This document shows, one piece after another, positions 33,454 to 45,967 of a stretch of 64,000 nt of DNA (position 1 is its first letter; every line of letters begins with the position of its first letter). Made by a program: the position numbers and the translations under genes. The notes under the pieces were generated by a model. The model was not told the origin of the DNA. It did not search any database and saw only the letters and a list, made by a program, of their open reading frames with translations. Source of the stretch: Alcanivorax sp. S71-1-4 (GTDB lineage Bacteria > Pseudomonadota > Gammaproteobacteria > Pseudomonadales > Alcanivoracaceae). The stretch lies in contig NZ_AQOR01000004.1 in assembly GCF_009846755.1 (NCBI RefSeq), positions 62,001-126,000 on the forward strand, in the 5' to 3' direction.

Positions 33454-34886
33454 TGCCGCACACCGGCATACGCCGATTGTCAGGTGATAGCCGCATGCCA
33501 TCAGGTGTGCGGCTTTTGCTTATGTCGCTGCTGGCCGGCCTGATGCTGCCGGCACAGGCGGCACCCGACGTGCGAGGCGTCAGCGACCTGCGCATTCTGG
33601 AATTGCGGGCGAATACCCTGAAACTGCCGGCCGCCACACCCGCCTCGGAGCTGTCCGTAGTGGTCTGGCGCGACGGCGCTTTCCAGCCCGTGGTGTTCCA
33701 GCTTGACCCGGTCGGTGACGCGGACATGGTCTGGTTCGAGGACGGGGAGCTGGACCGGGACGCGCCGGCTGCGCTGTTCACCGGTGATGACCGCTTATTG
33801 CTGCGCTTGCGCGATGCCGGCGTTCAGGCTCCCGCAGACGCTGCGCCGGCGCGGGGCGCTATCGTCAACGAGCTGGCTGTCACCGGCAGCGATGACGAAC
33901 GGCGCTATTTCTACATCGTTCGTTCTGACCCACGCCGGGATGACGGCTGGTTTGTACACCATGACCTGCGCACCGGCACCACCATCACCGACAGTTACCA
34001 GCTGGTGGTGGACCCGGACAACGAACTGAACTGGCAGTACCTCAGCTACGACGGTTATCAAGGCGAAGGCTCGATCATCGATACGCTGAAAATGCGCATG
34101 GCGGCCGGGTTCCTGAACCGCCACGCGCGGGTGACACTGGACAACACCAACCTGCGGCCCACCCTCACCGGCTACAAATCCGGCCCGCTGCGCACCGTGA
34201 TGCATCTGGAAACCCGTGTCGTCCTGGCAGGCATCCCGGTGATGAAACTGCATGTGCAGGCGTATCGCTATCCGGATCATTATGAGGCGCACACCTATGC
34301 CCGCGTGCCGGGCCTGTACCGGCGCACGTTGCGGGCGCCGGAGGTGTCCGTGACCATCGATGGCAACGCCCAGTACGGCGCCACTGTGCAGACGGCCCGC
34401 AGTGGGCCCCTGCGCGGGCTGGTGGACGGGCGCCTCGACGACGAGGAGCGCCAGATGATCGAGCGCGGCCTGAGCTCGGACGAAAGCTGGATCCTGTTCG
34501 ACTCCGGCAAGCAGTTCATTCTGCTGGCCGAGCTGGACGTGCCGGACAAGCTCAGCGGTATTCCGCTGGCGCTGGTCTATCAGGACGATCCGCACCTGGC
34601 GGTAGAGCCGGAGCAGTTTACCGGGCAGCTACCGAACCTGGGCTATGCGTTGCGAGGCTGGCCGGAGGAACAGGAAATGCGTTTCGCGGTGCGAATGCTG
34701 TTTGGCAGTGATCTGCATGGCATGGCGCCGGAGGATTACGCCGACGCCCGCACCCTGACGCCGGCGTTGCAGGTCACTCCGTGGCCGCGCTCAATGCCGG
34801 CAGCGGCAACTCCTGCAGCCCTTCCTGAAGCGGCAGTCGAAGCGATCCTTCCAACTGCGCCCGACTCCACCAGAACGACGGATTGA
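33453..34886 (+). CDS. Unknown exported protein at the end of the gsp operon
   Basis: 477 residues if started at 33453 (overlapping gspM; GGGGGAG just upstream); ATG 33495 is an alternative. A signal peptide is clear (VRLLLMSLLAGLMLPAQAAPD). The rest is a soluble, strand-rich periplasmic protein without recognised motifs (for example LVVDPDNELNWQYLSYDGY, TMKLHVQAYRYPDHYE-like text). It ends in an Ala/Pro/Thr-rich tail that overlaps the convergent gene by 113 nt. It occupies the place of gspN in other operons but does not resemble GspN or GspC to me. Function unknown. Confidence 0.8.
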   Translation: MPHTGIRRLSGDSRMPSGVRLLLMSLLAGLMLPAQAAPDVRGVSDLRILELRANTLKLPAATPASELSVVVWRDGAFQPVVFQLDPVGDADMVWFEDGELDRDAPAALFTGDDRLLLRLRDAGVQAPADAAPARGAIVNELAVTGSDDERRYFYIVRSDPRRDDGWFVHHDLRTGTTITDSYQLVVDPDNELNWQYLSYDGYQGEGSIIDTLKMRMAAGFLNRHARVTLDNTNLRPTLTGYKSGPLRTVMHLETRVVLAGIPVMKLHVQAYRYPDHYEAHTYARVPGLYRRTLRAPEVSVTIDGNAQYGATVQTARSGPLRGLVDGRLDDEERQMIERGLSSDESWILFDSGKQFILLAELDVPDKLSGIPLALVYQDDPHLAVEPEQFTGQLPNLGYALRGWPEEQEMRFAVRMLFGSDLHGMAPEDYADARTLTPALQVTPWPRSMPAAATPAALPEAAVEAILPTAPDSTRTTD

Positions 34887-36450
34887 AGGCGTACTGCCAA
34901 CTGTAGCCGTACACGACCAGCCCGACACGGTCTCCGGCTTTCAGCGGCACCGATACGGGAGGCAGGTTTTCACGATACAGTCCTTTCGCCGGCAGCGGCG
35001 TCAACTGCTCGCTGGCCACATGCACACGGCGCTTGCCGGCATGCTGTACGCCGATGCCGACAAATACCCGTGTGCTGGCGCGACTGGCGGAGCCACTCAA
35101 GCGCACATCAATCCCGGGGGTGCCCAGCAGCAGTTCATCGTCGCGCTCGGCGACATACACCGGCACAAAACGCGGCCGGCCACCGCCGCCGTTGGGGCGT
35201 AACTGGCGCAGATCGCGGCCGGGCCAGAAACCGCGAAAAATATCCGAGCCGACATCGAACGGCACCATCAGCCATTCGAACAGGCCGGCAAACGGAATAT
35301 TCACCGCGCCACTGCGGAGCGGGAAATCGTCCGTTTGTGTCGGCAGGCTGCCCAGTTGCATGCCGGTGTCATAATCCAGCGCGGCGCAGAACGCAGGCAC
35401 GGTGGTTTCCCCGTCGCGCAGTTTTTCATCCCACCAGCTCACAATCATGTCCACCAGCGCGCGTTCTTCGCCGTTGCAGGTGAGGGTGTCCTCGGTATTG
35501 AACAGCGGCTTGCCGGACCAGCGCTGGGTAGGCCAGGGCAGAATGTGGCCGCCCTGGATGGCCAGCAGCCGTGCCTCACGGCCGCCGGCTTCGAAACAGG
35601 CCTGATTGGCCTGCGCATGCTCAATGCCGAACAGGGAATCGCGGAACCCCTGGATCAACAGCGCGTCGGCCTGCGGATACTGGCCTTGCTCACAGAAACT
35701 GACCGGGCTGTGCGCGCGCAGCAGGCGCCGGGCGTCCGGCGCCAGTGTGCCACCGAAAGCACTGCGGAACGGCTTCCTCACCGCCATGCCGAAATCAAAG
35801 CCACTGGAAAACGTGCCGAGGGTAAACAGGTGCGCGCCCCACTGGCTGCGCACATGATCGTGGGGCGCGAAGCCATCGGCGAGGTCATACCAGGTGGCGA
35901 TGGGTACCAGCGCGGCAAGCCGGTCGTCACGAATACTGCCGAGAATCTGCGCGCCACCGCCGTAGGATTCGCCAATCATGCCCAGCGCCGGCCGGCCATC
36001 GGGCAGGGTACGAATGGCCGGCAGATGGCGCAGCGTCCAGTCGATCACGCTGCTGACGTCACGCACTTCATGATCCGGGCTCATCATGTGCACCTTGCCG
36101 TCACTGCCGCCAAAACCACGCTGGTCGTAGAACACGACCCAGTAACCCTGCCGCCAGGCGGCGATGGCTGCCTGACCGGTGAGCATGGTCTTGCCGTAGA
36201 TGGAAAAGGGGCGCTTGGCGCGGAAGCCCCCAAACCCGTGGGTGGCAATGATCACCGGTGCGGTGTCGCCGCTGGCCAGTGCCGGCTGATAGACTGTGGC
36301 GGTCAGCATCAGGCCGTCATGGGTGGGAATTTCCACCTGATAACGGTGCGCCGCCAGCGGTTCGCCGAGCGGGCCGGGTGGTACGGAGGGGAGAGTGGTG
36401 GCGCAGCCACCGAGCAGCATCACAACCAGCAGGGCCAGTGCATAGCGCAT
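34774..36450 (-). CDS. Alpha/beta-hydrolase lipoprotein, S15/CocE-like
   Basis: 558 residues with a lipoprotein signal MRYALALLVVMLLGGC. The N-terminal half is an alpha/beta-hydrolase: oxyanion HGFGGFRAK, then YDQRGFGGSDG, and the nucleophile elbow GMIGESYGGGAQ with the serine in GESYG. A C-terminal beta-rich domain (about 400-545) as in X-Pro dipeptidyl-peptidase/CocE-type proteins follows. A membrane-anchored esterase or peptidase is likely; substrate unknown. Its 3' end overlaps the convergent gene by 113 nt. Confidence 0.85.
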   Translation of the reverse strand: MRYALALLVVMLLGGCATTLPSVPPGPLGEPLAAHRYQVEIPTHDGLMLTATVYQPALASGDTAPVIIATHGFGGFRAKRPFSIYGKTMLTGQAAIAAWRQGYWVVFYDQRGFGGSDGKVHMMSPDHEVRDVSSVIDWTLRHLPAIRTLPDGRPALGMIGESYGGGAQILGSIRDDRLAALVPIATWYDLADGFAPHDHVRSQWGAHLFTLGTFSSGFDFGMAVRKPFRSAFGGTLAPDARRLLRAHSPVSFCEQGQYPQADALLIQGFRDSLFGIEHAQANQACFEAGGREARLLAIQGGHILPWPTQRWSGKPLFNTEDTLTCNGEERALVDMIVSWWDEKLRDGETTVPAFCAALDYDTGMQLGSLPTQTDDFPLRSGAVNIPFAGLFEWLMVPFDVGSDIFRGFWPGRDLRQLRPNGGGGRPRFVPVYVAERDDELLLGTPGIDVRLSGSASRASTRVFVGIGVQHAGKRRVHVASEQLTPLPAKGLYRENLPPVSVPLKAGDRVGLVVYGYSWQYAFNPSFWWSRAQLEGSLRLPLQEGLQELPLPALSAATE

Positions 36451-36539
36451 GGCGGTGAATCCTCTTGTTATTGTGTATGGTGTTTATCGTTATTCAGAAA
36501 AAAGTGCCGCGCTTGCGGACGACAACCTGAGCGGTGCCC

Positions 36540-37292
36540 ATGGGTGGACAACACACTGAACGTCTTCAGCAGACCGGGCGTGGCCTGATCTGGCTCGGCT
36601 ACAGCCTGTGCTGCGTCTGGCTGGCGCTGGCGCTGGCCTGGTGGCTCTACGCGCGCATCGATTACAGCTATCCACTCTGGTACGACGTGCTCGATATCGA
36701 CCGGCATATTGCGGAATACGCACCGCACAATGCGCGCAAACCGGGCTTCGCACAATTGCCGCCCGAGCAGCATTATCAGGCATTTGCGCAAATCAGCCGC
36801 GCCGTCCACGACAACGGCAAGGGGCTGGGCGAGATCGTTTACCGTGGCCCCGGCGGCCGCGACATCCCGTTGCTGGACCGCGATGAACGTGTGCATCTGG
36901 AAGACGTCGCGCGGCTGCTGCGGCTGGGTGGCTATGCCTCATTGATCGCACTGCTGGGCTGGGTGCCGCTGGCCCTGGCGCTGGCCCGCACCGGGTTGCC
37001 GGGCTGGCGGGCACGGTTAGCCGGCGCCGCGCTGATGGCATCACCGGTTGGCCTGTGGTTGCTGGTCAGCGGGCCAAAGGCCGTGTTCTACCAGTTCCAT
37101 ATCTGGCTGTTCCCGCCTGAGAATCCCTGGTTTTTCTACTGGGAAGAATCATTGATGAGCACACTGATGAAGGCGCCCTATCTGTTCGGCGGTATTGCCG
37201 TGGTGCTGGCCGTGGCCGCCGTACTGATGACGCCGCTGTGGTATGTCACCGGCCGGGCGCTCGCCCGCCGGTTTGGGGGAGCGCACGCTTGA
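36540..37292 (+). CDS. DUF1461 integral membrane protein
   Basis: 250 residues from ATG 36540 (a GTG at 36534 is also possible). Helices at about 14-36, 130-150, 160-178 and 220-243. The extracytoplasmic loop after the first helix (YPLWYDVLDIDRHIAEYAP) and the conserved KAVFYQFHIWLFPPENPWFF are typical of the DUF1461 (TIGR01906-type) family, whose function is unknown. Its stop overlaps the TTG start of the next gene, so the two are probably co-translated. Confidence 0.85.
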   Translation: MGGQHTERLQQTGRGLIWLGYSLCCVWLALALAWWLYARIDYSYPLWYDVLDIDRHIAEYAPHNARKPGFAQLPPEQHYQAFAQISRAVHDNGKGLGEIVYRGPGGRDIPLLDRDERVHLEDVARLLRLGGYASLIALLGWVPLALALARTGLPGWRARLAGAALMASPVGLWLLVSGPKAVFYQFHIWLFPPENPWFFYWEESLMSTLMKAPYLFGGIAVVLAVAAVLMTPLWYVTGRALARRFGGAHA

Positions 37293-39274
37293 CCGCATTG
37301 ATCGAACCGTTGCCGCCGGCGGCTGATGCGGCCGCCGAGCGCGTGCAGCAGTGGGCAGCCATGGGCCTGCCGGTGCCGCCCAGCTGGCGTGTGCGGGGCG
37401 ATGTCGTACGAGACATGACCGCCAGCGAGCTGAGCGAGGCACTGGCTGCGGCCGCAGGCGGCGGCGATGAACGCTACTGGCTGCTGCACCAGGGCCCCGC
37501 CACACCGGGATCGCAACGTGAATCGCTGCTGAATCTGGATTCCGACCGCGCGCTGGCCGCTGCGCTGCTGCAATTGTTTCGCCGGGCGGACGCCCCGGCA
37601 CAGGTGATTGTCCAGTCGCTGCCTGCGCGGCAGGCGGCCGGTGTGCTGTTCACCCGGCATCCGGTACGGCAGGATCTGGAGCATGTCGTCGTCGAGGGCG
37701 TGGTTGAACGCGCCGGCAATGAGCCCGCACGGCTGATCCTGCACCGCGACGGGCAGATCGCGTTCAGCAGCCAGGATGATCCGCTGGGCCAGTGTGTGGG
37801 CGCCACCCCGTTTGCCGATCTGGCAGAGCATTTGCGCAGCCGCTTCGAGCGACCGCAGGCGGGGGAGTGGATCTACGATGGTCGGCAGCTATGGCTGGTG
37901 CAGACGTTGCCGGTGGGCTCATTGCCGCGCCCGGAAGAAGCCTGGAGCCGGCGCGCCGGCTTCGGGCTCTGGCAGCAAGCCGTCTCGCCACTGTGGTACA
38001 CGCTGGCGGGTCGCTGGCTCAAGACAGCCTTCTGGCGCCCGCTCGGCGAGCGGCTGGGCTGGCAGGAACTGGGCAATATCGAGCCTTACCGACGCCAGCA
38101 CAGCCATATCTATTCCAACAGCCGTTTCTTCCTGCGCCTGCTGGACGAAGGCCGCCCCGAAATGAATGAGGCCATGCCCCCGGCGTGGCGCCCCGTCATG
38201 CTGCCTGCCGCTCGCAGGCGACACTGGCGCCGCGACGGGCTCAGGCCCTGGTTCACGGGCCGGCAGCTCCGCAGCCTGGCCAGCCGGCTACGGCGGCTGA
38301 CCGCCAGCGAACCGGCCCTGGCGGACCTTGATGGGCAATGGCGCAGGCTGATGCAACTGGATCGCCTCGGCGAAGCGCTGGCGGCCATTGAAGGCTGGCT
38401 GGCCTATTGCCAGGCACCGGACGGCCGCGACGGCGATGTGGCGGCACGGCTGGGGCGCCTGTTGCCGCCTGCGCAGTGTCAAGCGCTGGTCGCTCTGGGC
38501 GAGGGCAGCCCCTTGCCGGACGAAGCCGGGTTCGGCGCTGATCCGGTGTTGCCGCGGTTCGGCGAGCAGCCACCGGAGCTGGCCCGGCTGCGCGATGTGC
38601 CGACCGACCGCCTGGCCCGGCTGAGCACCTTGCCGCGAGGCGCGGCGGGCTTCTCTGCCCAGGCTGCCGGGCTGCGTGAACAGCTCGGCAGCGCGCTGCG
38701 GCGCCTGCTGCTCGGCATGGGACGGGTGCTGGTCGCTCGCGGCCGTCTGGTGCGCGACGAAGACATCTTCTTCGTCTATTTCGACGAGCTGTGGCTGCTC
38801 TGGCAGGAGCAGGGCGCCCGCCGGCCCGACCTCGAGACGCTGGGCTCACGCAAGGTGCGTTTTCTGACCGATGCCTATCAGGGCGCGCCGGACTGGATCA
38901 TCGACCAGATCGCCTATGGTGCGCGGCTGGACCAGCGTGAGCGCCCCGTGCTCAATGGCCGCGCGCTGGTGCCGGGCGAGGCCAGCGGCCCGGCCCGGCT
39001 GATTCACGCCGGCTGGGCCTTGTCGCAGGTGCAACCCGGGGACGTACTGGTGCTGGATCAGTGCGACACCGGCTGGTTGCCGTGGCTGTGCCTGGCCAGC
39101 GGGCTGGTGCTGTGTGGTCACGACCCGGACCAGCCGGCAGCGCTGCTGGCACGCCTGCTGGGGATACCCTGCATCATCGGCGTCGACGACGCCATGCATT
39201 GCCTGGTCAGTGACAGCCTGCTGCAGCTGGACAGCCGTACCGGTGTGATCACCCAGGCGGGGCGTACGACCTAA
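37289..39274 (+). CDS. PEP-synthase/PPDK-like protein lacking the catalytic histidine
   Basis: 661 residues from TTG 37289. The N-terminal part is a shortened PEP/pyruvate-binding (PPDK) domain (VIVQSLPARQAAGVLFTRHP, HVVVEGVVERAG) and the C-terminus is a PEP-utiliser mobile domain (VPGEASGPARLIHAG, QPGDVLVLDQCDTGWLPW, LARLLGIPCIIGV). In active enzymes the mobile domain has GGxLSHxA with the phosphorylated His; here it reads GHDPDQPAA with Pro616 at the His position. Likely a pseudo-enzyme or a protein with altered chemistry. Coupled to a DUF1461 membrane protein. Confidence 0.85.
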   Translation: MTALIEPLPPAADAAAERVQQWAAMGLPVPPSWRVRGDVVRDMTASELSEALAAAAGGGDERYWLLHQGPATPGSQRESLLNLDSDRALAAALLQLFRRADAPAQVIVQSLPARQAAGVLFTRHPVRQDLEHVVVEGVVERAGNEPARLILHRDGQIAFSSQDDPLGQCVGATPFADLAEHLRSRFERPQAGEWIYDGRQLWLVQTLPVGSLPRPEEAWSRRAGFGLWQQAVSPLWYTLAGRWLKTAFWRPLGERLGWQELGNIEPYRRQHSHIYSNSRFFLRLLDEGRPEMNEAMPPAWRPVMLPAARRRHWRRDGLRPWFTGRQLRSLASRLRRLTASEPALADLDGQWRRLMQLDRLGEALAAIEGWLAYCQAPDGRDGDVAARLGRLLPPAQCQALVALGEGSPLPDEAGFGADPVLPRFGEQPPELARLRDVPTDRLARLSTLPRGAAGFSAQAAGLREQLGSALRRLLLGMGRVLVARGRLVRDEDIFFVYFDELWLLWQEQGARRPDLETLGSRKVRFLTDAYQGAPDWIIDQIAYGARLDQRERPVLNGRALVPGEASGPARLIHAGWALSQVQPGDVLVLDQCDTGWLPWLCLASGLVLCGHDPDQPAALLARLLGIPCIIGVDDAMHCLVSDSLLQLDSRTGVITQAGRTT

Positions 39275-39338
39275 GGCGGAACGCGCCGGTGTACCTGCTG
39301 CCTTACACTGGCCGGATGTCGGCCTGCCGGAGAAGCCT

Positions 39339-40168
39339 GTGCCCGCCCGTATCCTGTTACTGACCTGCCTGGCCATGCTGGCCTTTGCCGGCAATTCCCT
39401 GCTGGCCCGGCTGGCCTTGCGTGAAACCGGCATTGATGCCGCCAGTTTTACCAGCGTGCGGCTGCTGGCAGGCGCCGTGACCCTGTGCCTGCTGCTGTGG
39501 CTGCAGCGGCCCCGGCGCCCTGGCGGCAGTTATCCCGGTGCACTCGCACTGTTTGCCTATGCGGCGTTTTTCTCGTTTGCCTACCTCCAGCTTGATACCG
39601 GGCTGGGGGCCTTGCTGCTGTTCGGCGCGGTGCAGTTGAGCATGCTGCTGCATGGCCTGTGGCGCGGCGAGCGGCTGACGCGGCAGGGCACCGGCGGCAT
39701 GCTGCTGGCGCTGGCCGGACTGGTGGCACTGTTGCTGCCGGGCGGGACGGCGCCACCTGTGATGGCGGCGCTGATGATGGTACTGGCTGGCGTTGCCTGG
39801 GGCGCGTACTCGGTGCTGGGACAGGGTGCAGCCGATCCGCTGGCGGCGACGGCCGGCAACTTCCTGCGTGCCGCGCCAATGGCGCTGGCCTTGAGCCTGT
39901 TGCTGGTCGGCCGGGCCAATCCGGATCTGGAAGGGGTGGGGTATGCGGTATTGTCCGGTGCCCTGACCTCCGGGGTGGGCTACGCGGTCTGGTACAGCGT
40001 GCTGGGCGGACTGACCTCGATGCAGGCCGCCACAGTACAGCTCAGTGTGCCGGTACTGGCCGCACTGGCCGGTGCGCTGGTGCTGGCGGAACCGCTCACG
40101 CCACGGCTGCTGCTGTCAGCCGTGGCGGTGCTCGGTGGGGTGGCGCTGGTGCTGGCGGCGAAGCGGGC

Positions 40169-40181
<13 letters not shown>
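39339..40181 (+). CDS. EamA/DMT-family transporter
   Basis: 280 residues from GTG 39339. About ten hydrophobic helices in two EamA repeats, with [16 protein letters not shown] at the start and [43 protein letters not shown] in the second half. These transporters export small metabolites; the substrate cannot be told. It overlaps the convergent metH by 13 nt. Confidence 0.92.
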
Positions 40182-43897
<3,716 letters not shown>

Positions 43898-44105
43898 GTT
43901 CTGGCTCCAGGGCGTGGTGAAATCGGGCTGGCATTATAGCGAGCCGGGGCGCGATTGCCCAAAGATGACGGTCCGCGGCCTTTGCGCAGGCGTCCCGCCG
44001 GGCCCTGTGGCAGTTTTGTAAAATATGGAAACCCCCGGGAAAGCGGCGGCTGCCGCCGCTGCAGGGCTCTGGCATACTGGCGGTTTTTACCGGAGGGAGC
44101 CAGAA

Positions 44106-44927
44106 ATGGAAGATATCACCGCGCTTGTCACGGAGTTTGTCGAGCGCTACGCCGCACTGTATGCCTACAACCTCGTCATGGCCGTCATCATTCTGGTGGC
44201 AGGGCTGTGGTTGGTGAAACGCATTGCCACCGTGTCGGAAAACGCCTTCAAGCGCAAACTGGACATCACCGTAGCCAGCTTTCTGGCCCGTATCCTGCAC
44301 GTTGCCCTGATTGTCTTTGTCCTGATCGCGGCACTGGACCGTCTGGGCGTACAGACCACCTCGCTGATCGCCATTTTCGGTGCCGCCGGCCTGGCCGTCG
44401 GCCTGGCCCTGAAGGATTCACTGGGCAATTTCGCCGCTGGCGTGATGTTGCTGGTGTTTCGTCCGTTCCGTGTCGGTGATTACGTCGAAGCCGGCGGCAC
44501 GGCGGGCTCCGTGCGGGAGATCCGCATTTTTGCCACATTGATGAACACCCCGGACAACAAGGTCATCACCGTGCCTAACGGGGCGATCATGAGCAGCAAC
44601 ATCACCAACTACTCGACCCTGCCCACCCGCCGCGTGGACATGGTGTTCGGTGTCAGCTACGAGGCTGATCTGCGCCAGGTGAAGGAAGTCATTCGCTCGG
44701 TACTGAGCAGCGACGAGCGTATCCTCGCAGAACCTGCGCCGACCGTGGCCGTGTCGGAGCTGGCCGACAGTTCAGTCAATCTGATTGTGCGCCCCTGGGT
44801 GAATACGCCGGATTACTGGGGCGTTTACTGGGACACGATGGAAGCCATGAAGATCCGCTTCGATGAAGAAGGGATCAGCATTCCGTTCCCGCAGATGGAC
44901 GTTCATTTCGACAAGCCGGAACAATAA
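44106..44927 (+). CDS. mscS: Small-conductance mechanosensitive channel MscS
   Basis: 273 residues from ATG 44106 behind a GGAGGGAG Shine-Dalgarno; a longer frame from 44025 lacks one. Three membrane helices; the third is the Gly/Ala pore helix (GAAGLAVGLALKDSLGNFAAG), followed by the beta domain (FRPFRVGDYVEAGGTAGSV, NTPDNKVITVPNG). Protects against osmotic downshock. Confidence 0.95.
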   Translation: MEDITALVTEFVERYAALYAYNLVMAVIILVAGLWLVKRIATVSENAFKRKLDITVASFLARILHVALIVFVLIAALDRLGVQTTSLIAIFGAAGLAVGLALKDSLGNFAAGVMLLVFRPFRVGDYVEAGGTAGSVREIRIFATLMNTPDNKVITVPNGAIMSSNITNYSTLPTRRVDMVFGVSYEADLRQVKEVIRSVLSSDERILAEPAPTVAVSELADSSVNLIVRPWVNTPDYWGVYWDTMEAMKIRFDEEGISIPFPQMDVHFDKPEQ

Positions 44928-44947
44928 ACGAGACAGGAGTTTCATCA

Positions 44948-45715
44948 ATGCACAAGACTCTTCTCGCGGTGGCCTGCGCTGCCGTGATTGCCCCGGGGCT
45001 GGCCAGTGCACAGGATGCGCCCGAACAGGACGCAGCCCAGGTGTGGAGCGGCGATGCCGAGCTGGCCTATCTGATGAAGCGCGGCAACACCCGCTCGCAG
45101 ACCCTGACTGCCAAGGGCAATGCCGAGCGTGATGGCGTCGACTGGCGCCATATCGCCAAACTGGAAGCGTCCAACGCCAAGCAGCGCAACAACGATACCC
45201 GCGAGGACGAACGGACTGCCGAGCGGTACTTCGGTTCCTACAAGCTGGACCGGAAGCTGGACGAAGCCAACTACATCTTCAATGTACTGACCGCCGAAAA
45301 AGACCGTTTTACCGGCTACGATTATGAAGCCAGCTACGCGCTCGGTTATGGCCGCCGGCTGCTCGACAGCGAACGCCAGCGTCTGGATATCGAAGCCGGT
45401 CCCGGTTATCGCTGGCGCCAGTATGAAGAAGGCCAGCAACCGGCCGGCGAGAGCCGCAAGGAAGAGGATGCCATCCTGCGTCTCGGCCTGCGTTACCGCC
45501 TGGCCCTCTCCGAAACTGCAGAATTCAACGAAGACCTGACCACGGAAATCGGTGAAGACAGCACGGTCACTCGCGCTACCACCAGCCTGAGCACACGCAT
45601 TACGGGTGCATTTTCACTGCGTGTCAGCCATGTGCTGCGGCACACCACAGACCCGGCACCGGATGCCAAGAAAACCGATCAGGAAATCACGGTGGGCGTG
45701 GTCTATAAGTTCTAG
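44948..45715 (+). CDS. DUF481 (YdiY-like) outer-membrane protein
   Basis: 255 residues with a signal peptide cleaved near LASAQD. The body shows alternating beta strands with YLMKRGNTRSQTLTAKGNAE at the start, YEASYALGYGRRLLDSERQR and a terminal Phe in VGVVYKF, as expected of an outer-membrane beta-barrel of the DUF481 family. Function unknown in general. Its TAG stop is part of the CTAG that begins the 160-bp element downstream. Confidence 0.9.
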   Translation: MHKTLLAVACAAVIAPGLASAQDAPEQDAAQVWSGDAELAYLMKRGNTRSQTLTAKGNAERDGVDWRHIAKLEASNAKQRNNDTREDERTAERYFGSYKLDRKLDEANYIFNVLTAEKDRFTGYDYEASYALGYGRRLLDSERQRLDIEAGPGYRWRQYEEGQQPAGESRKEEDAILRLGLRYRLALSETAEFNEDLTTEIGEDSTVTRATTSLSTRITGAFSLRVSHVLRHTTDPAPDAKKTDQEITVGVVYKF

Positions 45716-45871
45716 CAGGCTGTTGAAAAATAGCCTGCGCTGACGGCTCAAGCAAGCCGCCAGCAAAATCAAACGCGATAAGCGATTGATTTTCCGTGCC
45801 CACCTTTGCGGACCTGTGCCGCAAAGGTGGCTTGAAAAAGCCTCAAAGAGGCTTTTTCAACACCCTGCTAG
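45712..45871. repeat. 160-bp palindromic element with terminal inverted repeats (MITE/REP-like)
   Basis: Ends CTAGCAGGCTGTTGAAAAA (45712-45730) and its inverted copy at 45853-45871 with one mismatch; CTAG may be the target duplication. Inside are four stems: GCTG-CGGCT with AGCCG-CAGC (45738-45763), AAAATCAA...TTGATTTT (45765-45793), a perfect 12-bp stem CCACCTTTGCGG (45800-45830) and a perfect 11-bp stem GAAAAAGCCTC (45834-45858). No gene inside. It probably derives from an IS by internal loss. Confidence 0.75.
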
Positions 45872-45919
45872 GGCACTGCCTGCGCCATAGCAGGTAGCTC
45901 GCCGTTCTCAACAGTGACC

Positions 45920-45955
45920 CACAAAAAAGGAGAGCCTTGGCTCTCCTTTTTTGTG
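45920..45955. terminator. Bidirectional terminator between DUF481 gene and pntB
   Basis: A perfect 17-bp inverted repeat (arm CACAAAAAAGGAGAGCC, loop TT) with A6 on one side and T6 on the other. It can stop transcripts from both converging directions. Confidence 0.9.
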
Positions 45956-45967
45956 TAAGGCTGAAAC

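Noticed and set aside
43898-44105. Cobalamin riboswitch before metH
   Set aside because: The leader is short and no B12-box-like sequence is seen.
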